Shown: positions 1-9,322, counted from the stretch's first letter. The stretch: DNA of 64,000 nucleotides from Candidatus Gastranaerophilales bacterium (GCA_944326425.1 CALVDX010000005.1:58828-122827), one strand, 5' to 3'. Made by a program: numbers and translations. Notes: generated by a model from the sequence alone, not told the origin.

Positions 1-258
1 ACTTCCGGCGTATGGTCAGAGCGGGTGCTTATAATAACAAACGATTATGAAATAAAAGGCGATGTATTTATGCCTAAAGTTGGCAAGCGTAATCGTTTAA
101 TTTCGGATATACTCAACAGCACCAAGAGTTTTATAGCTGTCAAAAACTGTTCTTTGGAGTACAGGCTGCTTAAGGACAGAGAAATTGAGCATTATGAATT
201 TTTACAGCTTAATTTAAATTCGGTTATTTTGATGAGACCAATAGGGCGTGATGAGTAA
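1..258 (+). CDS. Small conserved protein, 5' end cut by window (DUF6812-like)
   Basis: The frame is open from the first base, so the gene may start outside the window; the first in-window start is a GTG at 25, giving 77 residues. The protein has no signal peptide or membrane segment. The pattern IKGDVFMP, then RLISDILNSTKSFIAV, resembles a small family (DUF6812-like) in which a GxxxxP stretch is followed by RLSDxLN and a short beta segment. Its biochemical role is unknown. The last codons overlap the start of the SDR gene by 8 bases, so the two are probably translated together, followed directly by rpe. Confidence 0.6.
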   Translation, partial: TSGVWSERVLIITNDYEIKGDVFMPKVGKRNRLISDILNSTKSFIAVKNCSLEYRLLKDREIEHYEFLQLNLNSVILMRPIGRDE

Positions 259-1096
259 AATTTATGTAATTACGGGTGCGGCTTCCGGTATTGGCAGAGC
301 ACTGGTTGAGCATTTTTCGGCTGATAATATTGTTTATGCGGGTGTGAGGCGTACAGAAGCTTTCAGTGAGCTTGAAAGATTGTCTAAAAATATAATCCCG
401 TTTTTTATAGATTTGTGTAATGACGAGTCTATTGTTAAGGCTGCGGAATTTATTAAAAAAAGAACAAATAAAATAAACACTCTTATAAATGCCGCGGGCT
501 GTGTTGTTGCAGGGGCACTGGAAAGGATTCCTGCTTCGGAGCTCCGGCGGCAGTTTGATACTAATGTATTCGGGCATATAGAGTTTACGCAGGGGCTGCT
601 TGACCTTTTAGAAGGCGGGAGGGTCATTAATATAAGTTCTATGGCAAGTTACGGGATATTTCCTTTTATAGCACCTTATTGTGCATCTAAGAGGGCTATG
701 GACATACTTTTTAATTCTATGCTTATGGAAACAAAGCGTGATATTAAAATTATTTCTATAAAACCCGGGGTTATAGCAACACCTTTGTGGGATAAATCTA
801 TTGATCAGAATAAGGCTTCTATCAGGGATTGCAGCGGGTATGAAGCCGAGATGGAATATATGGTTAAGAATGCCGGTAAAAACGGACGGGAAGGTGCTCC
901 TGTTCAAAGCGTTGTGGATGTTGTATCAGAGGCGGACAGTGCTAGGAAGCCTAAATTAACGTATACTGTCGGCAAGGATGCATTTGCGGCAAGATGTGTT
1001 TCTAAGTTGCCGCAGAGTTTGATAAACGGAATTATAAAATCTAAAGTAAAAAAATTATCCCCAAAGAAACCTGAACAATCCGGAGGTATAAACTAG
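251..1096 (+). CDS. SDR-family NAD(P)-dependent oxidoreductase
   Basis: A classical short-chain dehydrogenase/reductase of about 281 residues. The nucleotide-binding motif TGAASGIG lies at the N terminus, NAAG follows near residue 80, the catalytic Ser is in ISSMAS, and the catalytic Tyr-Lys pair is in YCASK. Substrate cannot be read from the sequence; the C-terminal region is of the kind seen in broad carbonyl reductases. I chose ATG 251; a GTG at 248 precedes it directly. The gene overlaps the small upstream gene by 8 bases and its stop overlaps the rpe start by 1 base, so it is part of a tight operon. It has no obvious metabolic link with rpe. Confidence 0.9.
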   Translation: MSKIYVITGAASGIGRALVEHFSADNIVYAGVRRTEAFSELERLSKNIIPFFIDLCNDESIVKAAEFIKKRTNKINTLINAAGCVVAGALERIPASELRRQFDTNVFGHIEFTQGLLDLLEGGRVINISSMASYGIFPFIAPYCASKRAMDILFNSMLMETKRDIKIISIKPGVIATPLWDKSIDQNKASIRDCSGYEAEMEYMVKNAGKNGREGAPVQSVVDVVSEADSARKPKLTYTVGKDAFAARCVSKLPQSLINGIIKSKVKKLSPKKPEQSGGIN

Positions 1097-1734
1097 TGTC
1101 TGTAATACTTTCTCCGTCATTATTATCTGCTGATTTTGCCAATTTAGGGCATGATATACGGCTTGTAGAGGAGGCGGGTGCGGATTGGCTCCATATTGAC
1201 GTTATGGACGGGCATTTTGTGCCTAATATTACAATCGGGGTGCCGGTTGTTAAGTCTATACGTAAGATTACGAATCTTGTTCTGGATGTACATTTAATGA
1301 TAGAAAATCCTGCGGATTTTGTGCTGCCGTTTGCAAAAGCGGGTGCGGATTTGATAACCTTTCATTATGAAGCAGCAGAAAATCCTGAAGAAGTTATTTC
1401 ATTTATACATAAAGCGGGGCTTAAGGCAGGAATTTCAATTAAACCTAAAACTCCGCCGGAAAGTATTTTCCCGTATTTAAATGATGTAGATTTAGTGCTT
1501 GTTATGACTGTAGAGCCGGGGTTTGGCGGTCAGAGTTTTATACATGAATGCGCTTCCAAAATTCCTCTTATTAAAGAGAACGCGCCGGATGATTTAATTA
1601 TACAGGTTGACGGCGGGATTAATAATGTAACCTCAAAAATTTGTACTTCGCTCGGGGCAAACTCTCTTGTTGCGGGCAGTTATATTTTCGGCTCCGGAGA
1701 TGTAGAGGCTGCATGCCGGTCATTGCTGCATTAA
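1096..1734 (+). CDS. rpe: Ribulose-phosphate 3-epimerase
   Basis: This 212-residue TIM-barrel enzyme interconverts ribulose 5-phosphate and xylulose 5-phosphate in the pentose phosphate pathway. Family signatures are present: LSADFANL at the N terminus, the metal and substrate motif HIDVMDGHFVPNITIG near residue 33, HLMIENP, and VEPGFGGQ near residue 140, followed by the phosphate-binding VDGGI and GS motifs. The start is a GTG at 1096 that shares one base with the upstream TAG stop; GGAGG at 1081-1085 is a good ribosome binding site. Its stop overlaps the converging YkgJ-like gene by 4 bases. Confidence 0.97.
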   Translation: MSVILSPSLLSADFANLGHDIRLVEEAGADWLHIDVMDGHFVPNITIGVPVVKSIRKITNLVLDVHLMIENPADFVLPFAKAGADLITFHYEAAENPEEVISFIHKAGLKAGISIKPKTPPESIFPYLNDVDLVLVMTVEPGFGGQSFIHECASKIPLIKENAPDDLIIQVDGGINNVTSKICTSLGANSLVAGSYIFGSGDVEAACRSLLH

Positions 1735-2339
1735 AACCAGTCAATTAATGCTTTGGAATCTCCAAAGTTAATATCAAATCCTGCATTTTTAGCGTTATCC
1801 ATAATTACTTCACGGCTGATGTTGTAAGCTTTTGGCTCAACCGGAATATTACTTGCTTCCCACATTTCCGGCGAAATCGTGTTAGAAACAGGGTCGTAAA
1901 CTTCGCTGTAATTTAAACCGTCGTTCACACAGGCAGGCATTTTATTATGTGTCTTGCCGTCTTTATCCGTTATGTAAAACAAAAGCCCGTGCGTACGGCA
2001 GATTATTGCACGGTTATTGTAGATGGAACACCGGTTATTTATTAGAAAAGGACATTCGTACAGGTATTTTTCTTTACTCTCAGAATTGCGTTCTGCCTTT
2101 ATTTTATCTGTTTTTGCAATGATTTGCGCCTGTATTTCTTCCGGCAGGTTTCTAAAACCTGCAACCATATACATTAATTCCAGTTCCGAAACAGGATATT
2201 CTCCGACACTGCAGCAGCCGGCACATCCTTCTTTACAGTGAATGTAAGGTTTTTGAATATCAAAAAATTTCTTTAAATAATTAACTTCAACAAGGTTAAT
2301 ATATTCTATATACCCCTGCAAATCTTTGATTGTTATCAT
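1731..2339 (-). CDS. YkgJ-family cysteine cluster protein
   Basis: A 202-residue cytosolic protein with the metal-binding cysteine cluster of the YkgJ/UPF0153 (CxxCxxCC) family: CKEGCAGCCS near residue 36, then CPFLINNRCSIYNNRAIICRTHG around residues 95-118. The family is thought to bind zinc or an iron-sulfur cluster; its function is not established. The gene converges on rpe and overlaps its end by 4 bases, so they cannot share a transcript. The following leftward genes are on the same strand but upstream of it. Confidence 0.85.
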   Translation of the reverse strand: MITIKDLQGYIEYINLVEVNYLKKFFDIQKPYIHCKEGCAGCCSVGEYPVSELELMYMVAGFRNLPEEIQAQIIAKTDKIKAERNSESKEKYLYECPFLINNRCSIYNNRAIICRTHGLLFYITDKDGKTHNKMPACVNDGLNYSEVYDPVSNTISPEMWEASNIPVEPKAYNISREVIMDNAKNAGFDINFGDSKALIDWF

Positions 2340-2385
2340 AGTTCAAGAGTAACATATAGACTAAAAAAATTCTACAAAAATATAT

Positions 2386-2619
2386 CTAATTTTGAAGATT
2401 ATCCAATTTTTTCTGTTCTTTGCGCATTATTGATTTTTTAAAGAGCAGCCAGCCTAAAGTGGAAACAGTACCGCAAATAGCGGCGCCGGCAGCAGACCAT
2501 TTGCCTATTGTTTTTATCGGGGCTTTGCCGAGTCCTTTATTTAAATCTTTGGCTCCCTGTACTATGCTTTTCTGCATATTTTTGAGCGGCTCTGTAATCC
2601 ATGTTAAGTCCTTACCCAT
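2386..2619 (-). CDS. C-terminal part of the interrupted gene; hypothetical protein with one membrane segment
   Basis: From the internal ATG at 2619 this frame gives 77 residues, with a hydrophobic stretch near residues 41-62 (SAAGAAICGTVSTLGWLLF) followed by a basic tail. The frame is open upstream of that ATG to just past the A8 tract at 2808-2815, adding about 70 coding-like residues (for example ISQAVINIQNFTPEQREAW) with no start codon of their own. I therefore read it as the tail of the composite gene at 2386-3380 and not as an independent gene. No family recognised. Confidence 0.45.
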   Translation of the reverse strand: MGKDLTWITEPLKNMQKSIVQGAKDLNKGLGKAPIKTIGKWSAAGAAICGTVSTLGWLLFKKSIMRKEQKKLDNLQN

Positions 2620-2800
2620 ATCCTTTAAACATTGAATGATAGCTTTTGAATTACGAACCTGGGGATTGACTTTTAGTTCTTCTCCTATTTGATTGCAGAC
2701 TCTACCCCATGCTTCTCGCTGTTCAGGTGTGAAGTTTTGAATATTTATGACTGCCTGGGAAATTCCTTCGGCTATATTTCCGGTTATATCACCGATAATT

Positions 2801-3337
2801 TTACTTGTTTTTTTTATTAAAACCTAGAAATTTAAGTACAGTTTGTCCCACAGGTGATTTAACAGTTTGTTTTACTCCTGCACTTGTATAATTTTTAAAG
2901 TTTTTCTTAACGGACAGCGAATTAATAAATGGATCTATAACGCTGTCGATAACAGAAGATGCAGCTGCGTCGTTTTTGAATGTTTCGTGCAGCCTTTCAG
3001 ATATAGTGCCGCTTATTTTTATTACGTCCTCAACGACTTCCGGTGATTTAATGCTATTTATAACATTGACAAGATTAGTAATTGCCGCTGAATTATTAAT
3101 ACCTGTTTTAAATCCCTGAGCAGAATCCGTAATAATTTGTGCGTATTTTTGGCCTGCTATGGAGGCTATAAGTTCACCGGGGAGTTTACACAATCCAACT
3201 AATCCGCCTAAGACAGCTCCTCCAATCATGCCGGATGTTCCGGCAACTACACCCGCAGCATTTGCTATCCTGTCGGGATTTTTCGATATGTATATTTGCG
3301 GTTTTTCTTTTTTTGTATTGTTTTCATTTTTTTTCAA
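2801..3337 (-). CDS. Central part of the interrupted gene; hypothetical protein with hydrophobic glycine-rich N-terminal segment
   Basis: Taken alone this frame is 178 residues and would have to begin at a TTG (3337) with no ribosome binding site, which is why I regard it as the middle of a longer gene beginning at ATG 3380. Near residue 28 there is a hydrophobic run, NAAGVVAGTSGMIGGAVLGG, typical of glycine-zipper-like membrane segments. The rest is helical and polar. I do not recognise a family. It ends at TAA directly after the A8 tract 2808-2815. Confidence 0.55.
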   Translation of the reverse strand: MKKNENNTKKEKPQIYISKNPDRIANAAGVVAGTSGMIGGAVLGGLVGLCKLPGELIASIAGQKYAQIITDSAQGFKTGINNSAAITNLVNVINSIKSPEVVEDVIKISGTISERLHETFKNDAAASSVIDSVIDPFINSLSVKKNFKNYTSAGVKQTVKSPVGQTVLKFLGFNKKNK

Positions 3338-3535
3338 TTTGTGCTTTAAAATTACTTCTACCGTTAATACTTAATTCCATTTCAACAACTCCTTAAATAT
3401 AAAAAGAATGCAGCTGAAAAGAAATTGCTATAAAAAAAACGGAATTTACAAAAATTTACAATCTATTGTTTTAATTTGTAATACTCAATTGTTGGATATA
3501 ACCAGATTACAAATCAAAATATTTATGCGATAATA

Positions 3536-4138
3536 ATGTGTATGAAAATCAAAGACTATCTTGACAAATTTTTAAAACTCGATAGAAAACACCAAGGGTA
3601 TATATTAGGTTTTGTTATTGCTGCAGGAATATTGATGTGGGCATTTATTTCTGCCGGAATTATGACTGCTGACTTTAACAGAAATAAACTTGATAATGCT
3701 TCTGACAGGCAGGAGGTTAAAACCCGCGGGATAATTATTACCGAAACCAAAGACAAGAAAAAATACTGGGAAATTTACGGTGAGACCGGAAATTATAACA
3801 ATGCAGATAAAAAGGCGGAACTTGATAATATAATTGGTAATTTTTATAAAGAAAATTCGGTTTCTATGAGTTTTTCGGCTGTACATGGAGTATATGACGA
3901 AGTTAATAAGACAATTACACTCAGGGAAAAAGTGTTTGTTGTCATAGAAGACGGTACATCATTGAAAAGTGATGAGCTTATCTGGCAGGGAAATGATAAA
4001 GATATCCTTGCAAACGGTAATGTTATAATAGAACGTAACGGAGAAATGACGGCTGTTGCCGAACATGCAATCATTTCACCGGATTTTGATAAATTTAAAA
4101 TAAAAGGTAAATCTCAAACAAAGGTTTACGGTAAATAA
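3536..4138 (+). CDS. lptC: LptC-like LPS export protein
   Basis: A 200-residue bitopic protein: a short cytoplasmic N terminus, one membrane helix at about residues 20-42 (GYILGFVIAAGILMWAFISA), then a periplasmic beta-jellyroll with the LptC pattern of repeated Dxx and GN strands (GVYDEVNKTITLREKV, DELIWQGNDKDILANGNVII). LptC anchors the LptBFG complex to the periplasmic bridge. Start ATG 3536; ATG 3542 is an alternative. It lies 9 bases before the LptA-like gene, which supports the call and implies an LPS-type outer membrane. Confidence 0.85.
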   Translation: MCMKIKDYLDKFLKLDRKHQGYILGFVIAAGILMWAFISAGIMTADFNRNKLDNASDRQEVKTRGIIITETKDKKKYWEIYGETGNYNNADKKAELDNIIGNFYKENSVSMSFSAVHGVYDEVNKTITLREKVFVVIEDGTSLKSDELIWQGNDKDILANGNVIIERNGEMTAVAEHAIISPDFDKFKIKGKSQTKVYGK

Positions 4139-4147
4139 GGAGAAGTA

Positions 4148-5101
4148 ATGAAAAAGTTAATTCTTTTATTAATACTTATAACAACCGGAGTTGGCGTAAT
4201 TGCTGCTGATCTGGTAATTGATTCCAAAACCCAGACTTATAACGAAAAGGATAATAAAATAAAATTTGAAGGCAATGTAAACGTTCAGGTGGATGACGTA
4301 AAAGTTGTCGGCGAGCAGGCTGATGTTACGGTATTACCAAATAAAAAGCCGGATATTGTAACCTTTTATGATAAACCCTATGCTTACGAAGTAAAAGCAA
4401 ATAAAAAACGTGAAGTTAAAGCAAATATTCTTAAGCTTTCACTGATTAATAAAATAATTAAGGCTCAGGGAGACAGCCAGAGTATTGTTACGGACGGAAA
4501 AATCCCTATTGCTGTCATTAATGCGGACGAACAGGAATATGACACACAGAACAATATAATGGTTGCAACAGGTTCTGTAACTATCAAGTATAAGGATATT
4601 GAAACATTTTCTGATAAGGCAATTATTGTGACAAACAAGCAGGGAGATTTGCAAAAGATAGATCTTATCGGACGGGCAATTTTAAAAGAAAAACAGAATA
4701 CATCTTATGCGGACCACTTTATCTATTCGGCAGTAACAGAAGAATTAACAGCTCAAGGGCATACAAAGTCAGTTTCTATATCTGATAACGGGTCTACAAT
4801 GATTTTAAATGCGGATTATCAGCATTATGACCGCCGTAAAAATACCTTTATGGGCAGCGGTAGTGTTGTAATTTATTATCAGGATTACATTGCAAGGGGG
4901 CCAAAGGTTGTGTTCTATCCGGATGCAAAAACAGGCAAACCTAATGAGATGGTGCTCGTCGGTCGTTCCATGATTACGCAGGGCGAAAGAGATATCCATG
5001 CGGACAGTATCAAACTTACAATGGATCCGAAGAATTTTGAGGCAGTCGGAAATGTAAGAACAGTTATCAGAAATGTAAATTCTCTTGATGACAGTAAGTA
5101 A
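4148..5101 (+). CDS. lptA: LptA/OstA-like periplasmic LPS transport protein
   Basis: Begins with a clear signal peptide (residues 1-20, cleavage after GVIAA) and continues as repeated OstA-type beta-strand modules: NKIKFEGNVNVQVDDVKV, NNIMVATGSVTIKYKDIET and NTFMGSGSVVIYYQDYIARG are three recognisable copies. At 317 residues it is longer than E. coli LptA (185), consistent with two OstA units, as in many non-proteobacterial diderms. It would form the periplasmic bridge carrying LPS to the outer membrane. The start is ATG 4148 behind AAGGAG. It follows lptC by 9 bases. Confidence 0.85.
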   Translation: MKKLILLLILITTGVGVIAADLVIDSKTQTYNEKDNKIKFEGNVNVQVDDVKVVGEQADVTVLPNKKPDIVTFYDKPYAYEVKANKKREVKANILKLSLINKIIKAQGDSQSIVTDGKIPIAVINADEQEYDTQNNIMVATGSVTIKYKDIETFSDKAIIVTNKQGDLQKIDLIGRAILKEKQNTSYADHFIYSAVTEELTAQGHTKSVSISDNGSTMILNADYQHYDRRKNTFMGSGSVVIYYQDYIARGPKVVFYPDAKTGKPNEMVLVGRSMITQGERDIHADSIKLTMDPKNFEAVGNVRTVIRNVNSLDDSK

Positions 5102-5146
5102 AATTGTGTGCTTCTGCCTTTACGGGGGCGGAGCGAAAGGTGTAAA

Positions 5147-5914
5147 ATGTCAGAAAAAATTGATTTAGCAGTAAAACTTTTTCACGAAAAAAAATATAAA
5201 GAATGCATAGATGCTTTTAGTTCTGTTCTTGAAACAGAGCCTGATAATGCAGATGTTTACAATAATATGGCTGTTGCTTATTATAATTTGGGTGATGTTG
5301 ACAGAGCGGAAAAATTCTTTATAAAAGCAATAGAACTTGATCCGCAGCTTGTCCAGCCTTATATAAGTCTTTCTGATTTGTACTACAAAAAGGGCGACCT
5401 GGCACATGCAATTGGTACATTAGAACGCGGCAGCTACGAAAACGAAGATAATATGCTCCTTGCCCATCTTCTTGCAAGAGTTTATATTGAGGATCAACGT
5501 TGGGATATGGCGATTGACGAACTGGAAAAAGTACTTGCCGCACAGCCTGAAAACTATGACGCTTATTATGATATAGGAAGGGTGTATTTTGAACTCGGCG
5601 ACTACGAGAGCGCCATTGCCAATTTTGAAAATGTAATCGAGTATAAGGAAAATAACGAGTTTTTATACTATTATCTGGCTCAGGCGTATGAAGGCAATAA
5701 CGAAATTGATAAAGCAATTTCAAATTATTTAAAAGCAATTGCGGTTAATGATAAATTTCATCAGGCATATAAAAAAGTCGGCATAATGTTTCTTACAAGA
5801 AACGATTTTGAAGATGCGATAGAATATTTTAATGATTATATTAACTTTGATATTCCGCAGGAAGAAAAGGATAACGTTTCAAAATTAATTGAACGGATTA
5901 AGGCAAAATTGTAG
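5147..5914 (+). CDS. Tetratricopeptide repeat protein
   Basis: A 255-residue protein made almost wholly of TPR units, for example ADVYNNMAVAYYNLGDVD, YDAYYDIGRVYFELGDYE and NEFLYYYLAQAYEGNNEID, spaced about 34 residues apart. No signal peptide, so cytosolic. TPR arrays are protein-binding scaffolds; the partner is unknown. I chose ATG 5147, preceded by GAAAGG, over an in-frame start at 5108 whose extra residues look non-coding. It sits between lptA and dprA, and dprA starts 2 bases after its stop, so it is probably in the same transcript. Confidence 0.85.
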   Translation: MSEKIDLAVKLFHEKKYKECIDAFSSVLETEPDNADVYNNMAVAYYNLGDVDRAEKFFIKAIELDPQLVQPYISLSDLYYKKGDLAHAIGTLERGSYENEDNMLLAHLLARVYIEDQRWDMAIDELEKVLAAQPENYDAYYDIGRVYFELGDYESAIANFENVIEYKENNEFLYYYLAQAYEGNNEIDKAISNYLKAIAVNDKFHQAYKKVGIMFLTRNDFEDAIEYFNDYINFDIPQEEKDNVSKLIERIKAKL

Positions 5915-5915
5915 T

Positions 5916-7004
5916 ATGAATTATAAATACTGGATAGGATTATCATCAATAGAACAAATTGATTCCCGTTTTATTCTCAAATTATATGAACATTTCGGGA
6001 ATATTGAAAAAGCTTTTAATGTATCCAAAGCGGAACTAAGTGCAATAGAAGGGCTGAGTGTAAAAAAAGCGGAAAATTTTCTGAAAAAACGTGATGAACT
6101 TGATTTGGATAAAGTTTATGACAGAGTCGTGTCAAACGGAATAAAGTTTTATACCTATGAAGATAATCAATATTCTTCAATGCTAAAAGAGATTTCTGAT
6201 CCTCCTGCTGTGCTTTATTATAAAGGAGATTTAGAAAGTTGTAATTTAGAACGGACAGTAGGGGTTGTCGGTTCAAGGCACTGTACAAGGCAGGGGCGTG
6301 ATTCAGTAAAAAAAATTATAAAAGAGCTTGCCGGTACTGATGTTTGCGTGGTTTCAGGATTGGCTGCGGGGATTGATACCATTGCTCATACCGCGGCGCT
6401 TGATAACGGGATTAAAACTGTAGGAGTTATTGCGAGCGGTTTTGATTTTGTTTATCCGGCTTCTAATAAAAAACTTTATGAACGTATAGAAAACGGCGGC
6501 GGAGCGGTTGTAACAGAGTATTACCCGACGTTTGAACCGCTGCGTTACAGATTTCCGCAAAGAAACAGGATTGTTTCCGGTTTGTCTAAGGGGGTTGTAG
6601 TTGCAGAAGCTGCCCTTAGGAGCGGTGCTCTGATTACAGCAAATCTGGCTCTTGAACAGGGACGTGAATTGTTGTGTATCCCCGGCCTTATTACCAATCC
6701 TAATACGGCTGGAGTTTATAAACTGATTAAAGATGGTGCGGGTATTGTAACGTGTGCAGAGGATATTTTAAATGCTTTTAATTGGGAGCTTTTATCTTCT
6801 GAAACTAAGCAGAATCAGGAAATTGATAATTTAGACGTTGACGAGAAAAAAATTCTTTATACAATTAATATAGAGCCCAAAACGTTTGATGAAATACAAG
6901 CAGAAACGAAAATCAATACGGAGAAGCTTTTAGGGCTGCTTACGATGTTGGAACTTAAATCTTTAATAACGCAGACGGCGGATGACAGGTATAAGAAGGA
7001 ATGA
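5916..7004 (+). CDS. dprA: DNA processing protein DprA
   Basis: A 362-residue DprA/Smf protein, the loader of RecA on incoming single-stranded DNA during natural transformation. A helical N-terminal domain precedes the Rossmann-like core with GVVGSRHCTRQG near residue 120, VSGLAAGIDTIAH, and YRFPQRNRIVSGLS, followed by GALITANLALEQGR, then a C-terminal winged-helix-like domain. ATG 5916 lies 2 bases after the upstream stop; an upstream in-frame start at 5889 is unlikely. Its TGA overlaps the ATG of topA, the common dprA-topA arrangement. With the pilin-like gene at the right edge it hints at competence. Confidence 0.95.
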   Translation: MNYKYWIGLSSIEQIDSRFILKLYEHFGNIEKAFNVSKAELSAIEGLSVKKAENFLKKRDELDLDKVYDRVVSNGIKFYTYEDNQYSSMLKEISDPPAVLYYKGDLESCNLERTVGVVGSRHCTRQGRDSVKKIIKELAGTDVCVVSGLAAGIDTIAHTAALDNGIKTVGVIASGFDFVYPASNKKLYERIENGGGAVVTEYYPTFEPLRYRFPQRNRIVSGLSKGVVVAEAALRSGALITANLALEQGRELLCIPGLITNPNTAGVYKLIKDGAGIVTCAEDILNAFNWELLSSETKQNQEIDNLDVDEKKILYTINIEPKTFDEIQAETKINTEKLLGLLTMLELKSLITQTADDRYKKE

Positions 7005-9277
7005 CCCAGGCTAAACAGAAAAAGCAGGAGCGCGCATTGGTGATAGTTGAGTCACCGGCCAAATCCAAAACTATTAAGAAAATTCTTGGAAACAATTATC
7101 AAATTGAGGCAAGTTACGGACATATAAGAAACCTGCCTGATAATATACTTGGTTTTGATGCGGCCAAAGGGTTTGAACCAACTTATGTTATTATTCCCGA
7201 GAAAAAGAAAGTTGTCTCTAAACTAAATGAACTGGCACCTAAGTTTGATAAAATCTATCTTGCATCCGACCCTGACCGTGAAGGAGAAGCTATTGCCTGG
7301 CATGTAAGACAGGTATTGAAAGTTGATGACGATAAGGTTTTTAGAATAGAATTTAACGAAATTACACCCAAGGCCGTAAAACATGCCATAGAAAATTACC
7401 GCCAGATTGATATGGATAAGGTTAAAGCCCAGCAGACAAGGCAAATCCTCGATAAACTTGTGGGATATAAACTCTCCCCTGTTTTATGGAAACAGCTTGG
7501 AAATTACCACCTCTCGGCGGGAAGGGTGCAATCTGTTGCGCTTAGAATGATTTGCGAGCGTGAGGAGGAGATAGAAAACTTTGTTCCGCAGGAATACTGG
7601 TCTATCCACGCTAATCTTGAAAAAGAAGGTAAAATTTTTGAGGCAGAACTTACCAAACATAAAGGCAAAAAAATAGAAATCAAAAACGGTGAAGAAGCAG
7701 AAAAGATTAAAGCCGAACTTTTAGAACCGGACAGGAAATTTGTTGTAGACAAGGTTACAGACCGCCAATCCCAGCGTAAGCCTACCGCGCCGTTTATTAC
7801 ATCAACGCTCCAGAGAGAAGCAAGTTCTAAATTAGGTTTCGGAGTTTCAAAAACCATGCAGGTTGCACAAAAACTCTACGAAGGTATAGAACTCGGCGAA
7901 GGTGCTGTGGGGCTTATAACTTACATGAGAACAGATTCTACAAGAATTTCCGATGATGCAAGAGATGCTGCAAAGGAATTTATCATAAATAATTACGGCG
8001 AAAAGTATTACCCTGAAAAACCGAATATTTACCAGAAAGGTAAACAGAATGTTCAGGACGCGCACGAGGCAATAAGACCTTCTTATCCGGAAAGAACTCC
8101 GGACAGTATAAAACAGTACCTTACAAATGAACAGTACAGGCTCTATAAATTAATCTGGAATAAATTCATGTCCTCCCAGATGGCACCGGCAAGTATTGCA
8201 AACAGAACTGTTGAAATTGCTGCAGGTGATTATACCCTCAAAACCGGTACAAGTAAAATCCTATTTGACGGGTTTTTAAAACTCTACAATGATACATCCG
8301 ATGAGGAAGAAGCAAAAGAGGTTAAAATACCTGATTTGAATAAGGATGATGCGCTTAATTGTAAAGAAATCCTTCCTAAACAGCATTTTACACAACCGCC
8401 TCCAAGATATAATGAAGCATCGCTTGTTAAGGCGCTTGAAGAGTACGGCATCGGGCGTCCGTCTACTTATGCAACAATTATTACTGTTATTCAGACAAGA
8501 AAGTATGTTGAAAAGGTTGACAAAGCGCTTAAACCTACAATTCTCGGGCGTACTGTTTCCAAACAGCTCTGCTCACAGTTTGCGGATATAATGGATTACA
8601 AATTTACTGCAGGCATGGAAGAAAAACTCGATAAGATTGCAGAACAAAAACTTGTGTGGAACAAGGTTTTAAGTGATTTTTACGACCCGTTTATGAAAGA
8701 GGTCAATGCAGTAATGAAAACTGCACAAAAAATTCAGATAGAAAGCGATGTTGTATGCCCTAACTGCGGGCGTAAAATGTTGGTGAGAACAAGCAGATTC
8801 GGCTCCCAGTTTCTTGGCTGCTCCGGATACCCTGAGTGTAAAACCATACTTTCACTGGGTGAAGGCGGAGAAGTTAAACAACCCGGTGAAGAAGTAAAAG
8901 TCGAAGAAAAATGTGAAAAATGCGGCGGCGAGATGGTTCTAAAAACAGGCCCATACGGCAAGTATATTGAATGTGTAGAATGCAAGAACCGTAAAAAATA
9001 TATTGTCTCTACCGGAGTTAAGTGTCCTAAGTGCGGGCAAGGCGATATTATAGAAAAAAAATCTAAATACGGTAAAGTTTTTTACGGTTGTAACCGTTAT
9101 CCTGAATGCGATTTTGCGCTATGGGATGCTCCGACCGGCGACAAGTGCCCCAAATGCGGCGAACTTTTGGTTAAGAAAGCGGGCAAAAACGGCGATAAGA
9201 TAATATGTTCCAATCGCAAGTGCGATTATAAACTCGAAGTTGCAGCTTCCAATAATGATACAGCAGACAACATTTAA
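7001..9277 (+). CDS. topA: DNA topoisomerase I (type IA)
   Basis: This 758-residue enzyme relaxes negative supercoils through a 5'-phosphotyrosine intermediate. The Toprim domain opens with ALVIVESPAKSKTIKKILG and includes DPDREGEAIAWH; the active-site Tyr is in GLITYMRTDSTRIS near residue 308. GRVQSVALRMICERE and EALxEYGIGRPSTYATII motifs are present. The C terminus carries four zinc-ribbon units of four cysteines each (for example CPNCG...CSGYPEC, CPKCG...CNRYPEC). The start ATG overlaps the dprA stop (ATGA). A strong hairpin at 9323-9353 ends the run. Confidence 0.98.
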   Translation: MTQAKQKKQERALVIVESPAKSKTIKKILGNNYQIEASYGHIRNLPDNILGFDAAKGFEPTYVIIPEKKKVVSKLNELAPKFDKIYLASDPDREGEAIAWHVRQVLKVDDDKVFRIEFNEITPKAVKHAIENYRQIDMDKVKAQQTRQILDKLVGYKLSPVLWKQLGNYHLSAGRVQSVALRMICEREEEIENFVPQEYWSIHANLEKEGKIFEAELTKHKGKKIEIKNGEEAEKIKAELLEPDRKFVVDKVTDRQSQRKPTAPFITSTLQREASSKLGFGVSKTMQVAQKLYEGIELGEGAVGLITYMRTDSTRISDDARDAAKEFIINNYGEKYYPEKPNIYQKGKQNVQDAHEAIRPSYPERTPDSIKQYLTNEQYRLYKLIWNKFMSSQMAPASIANRTVEIAAGDYTLKTGTSKILFDGFLKLYNDTSDEEEAKEVKIPDLNKDDALNCKEILPKQHFTQPPPRYNEASLVKALEEYGIGRPSTYATIITVIQTRKYVEKVDKALKPTILGRTVSKQLCSQFADIMDYKFTAGMEEKLDKIAEQKLVWNKVLSDFYDPFMKEVNAVMKTAQKIQIESDVVCPNCGRKMLVRTSRFGSQFLGCSGYPECKTILSLGEGGEVKQPGEEVKVEEKCEKCGGEMVLKTGPYGKYIECVECKNRKKYIVSTGVKCPKCGQGDIIEKKSKYGKVFYGCNRYPECDFALWDAPTGDKCPKCGELLVKKAGKNGDKIICSNRKCDYKLEVAASNNDTADNI

Positions 9278-9322
9278 AATAGTTTTGGCTTCTTATTAAA
9301 TATTACAGCTGTAAGTAAAAAT

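Larger units (their letters stand above)
2386..3380 (-). other. Composite 330-residue gene interrupted at two A8 tracts
   Basis: The best start on this strand is the ATG at 3380, with AAGGAG 8 bases upstream (3389-3394 on the plus strand). That frame gives MELSINGRSNFKAQIEKK and stops at a TGA immediately after an A8 tract (3327-3334). The long open frame 2801-3337 is offset there, and itself stops just after a second A8 tract (2808-2815), beyond which the offset frame stays open to 2386. Removing one A at each tract joins all three pieces into one 330-residue protein. The product has a glycine-rich hydrophobic stretch near the N terminus and another near the C terminus. Whether this is decay, phase variation or transcriptional slippage cannot be decided from one sequence. 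Confidence 0.7.
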
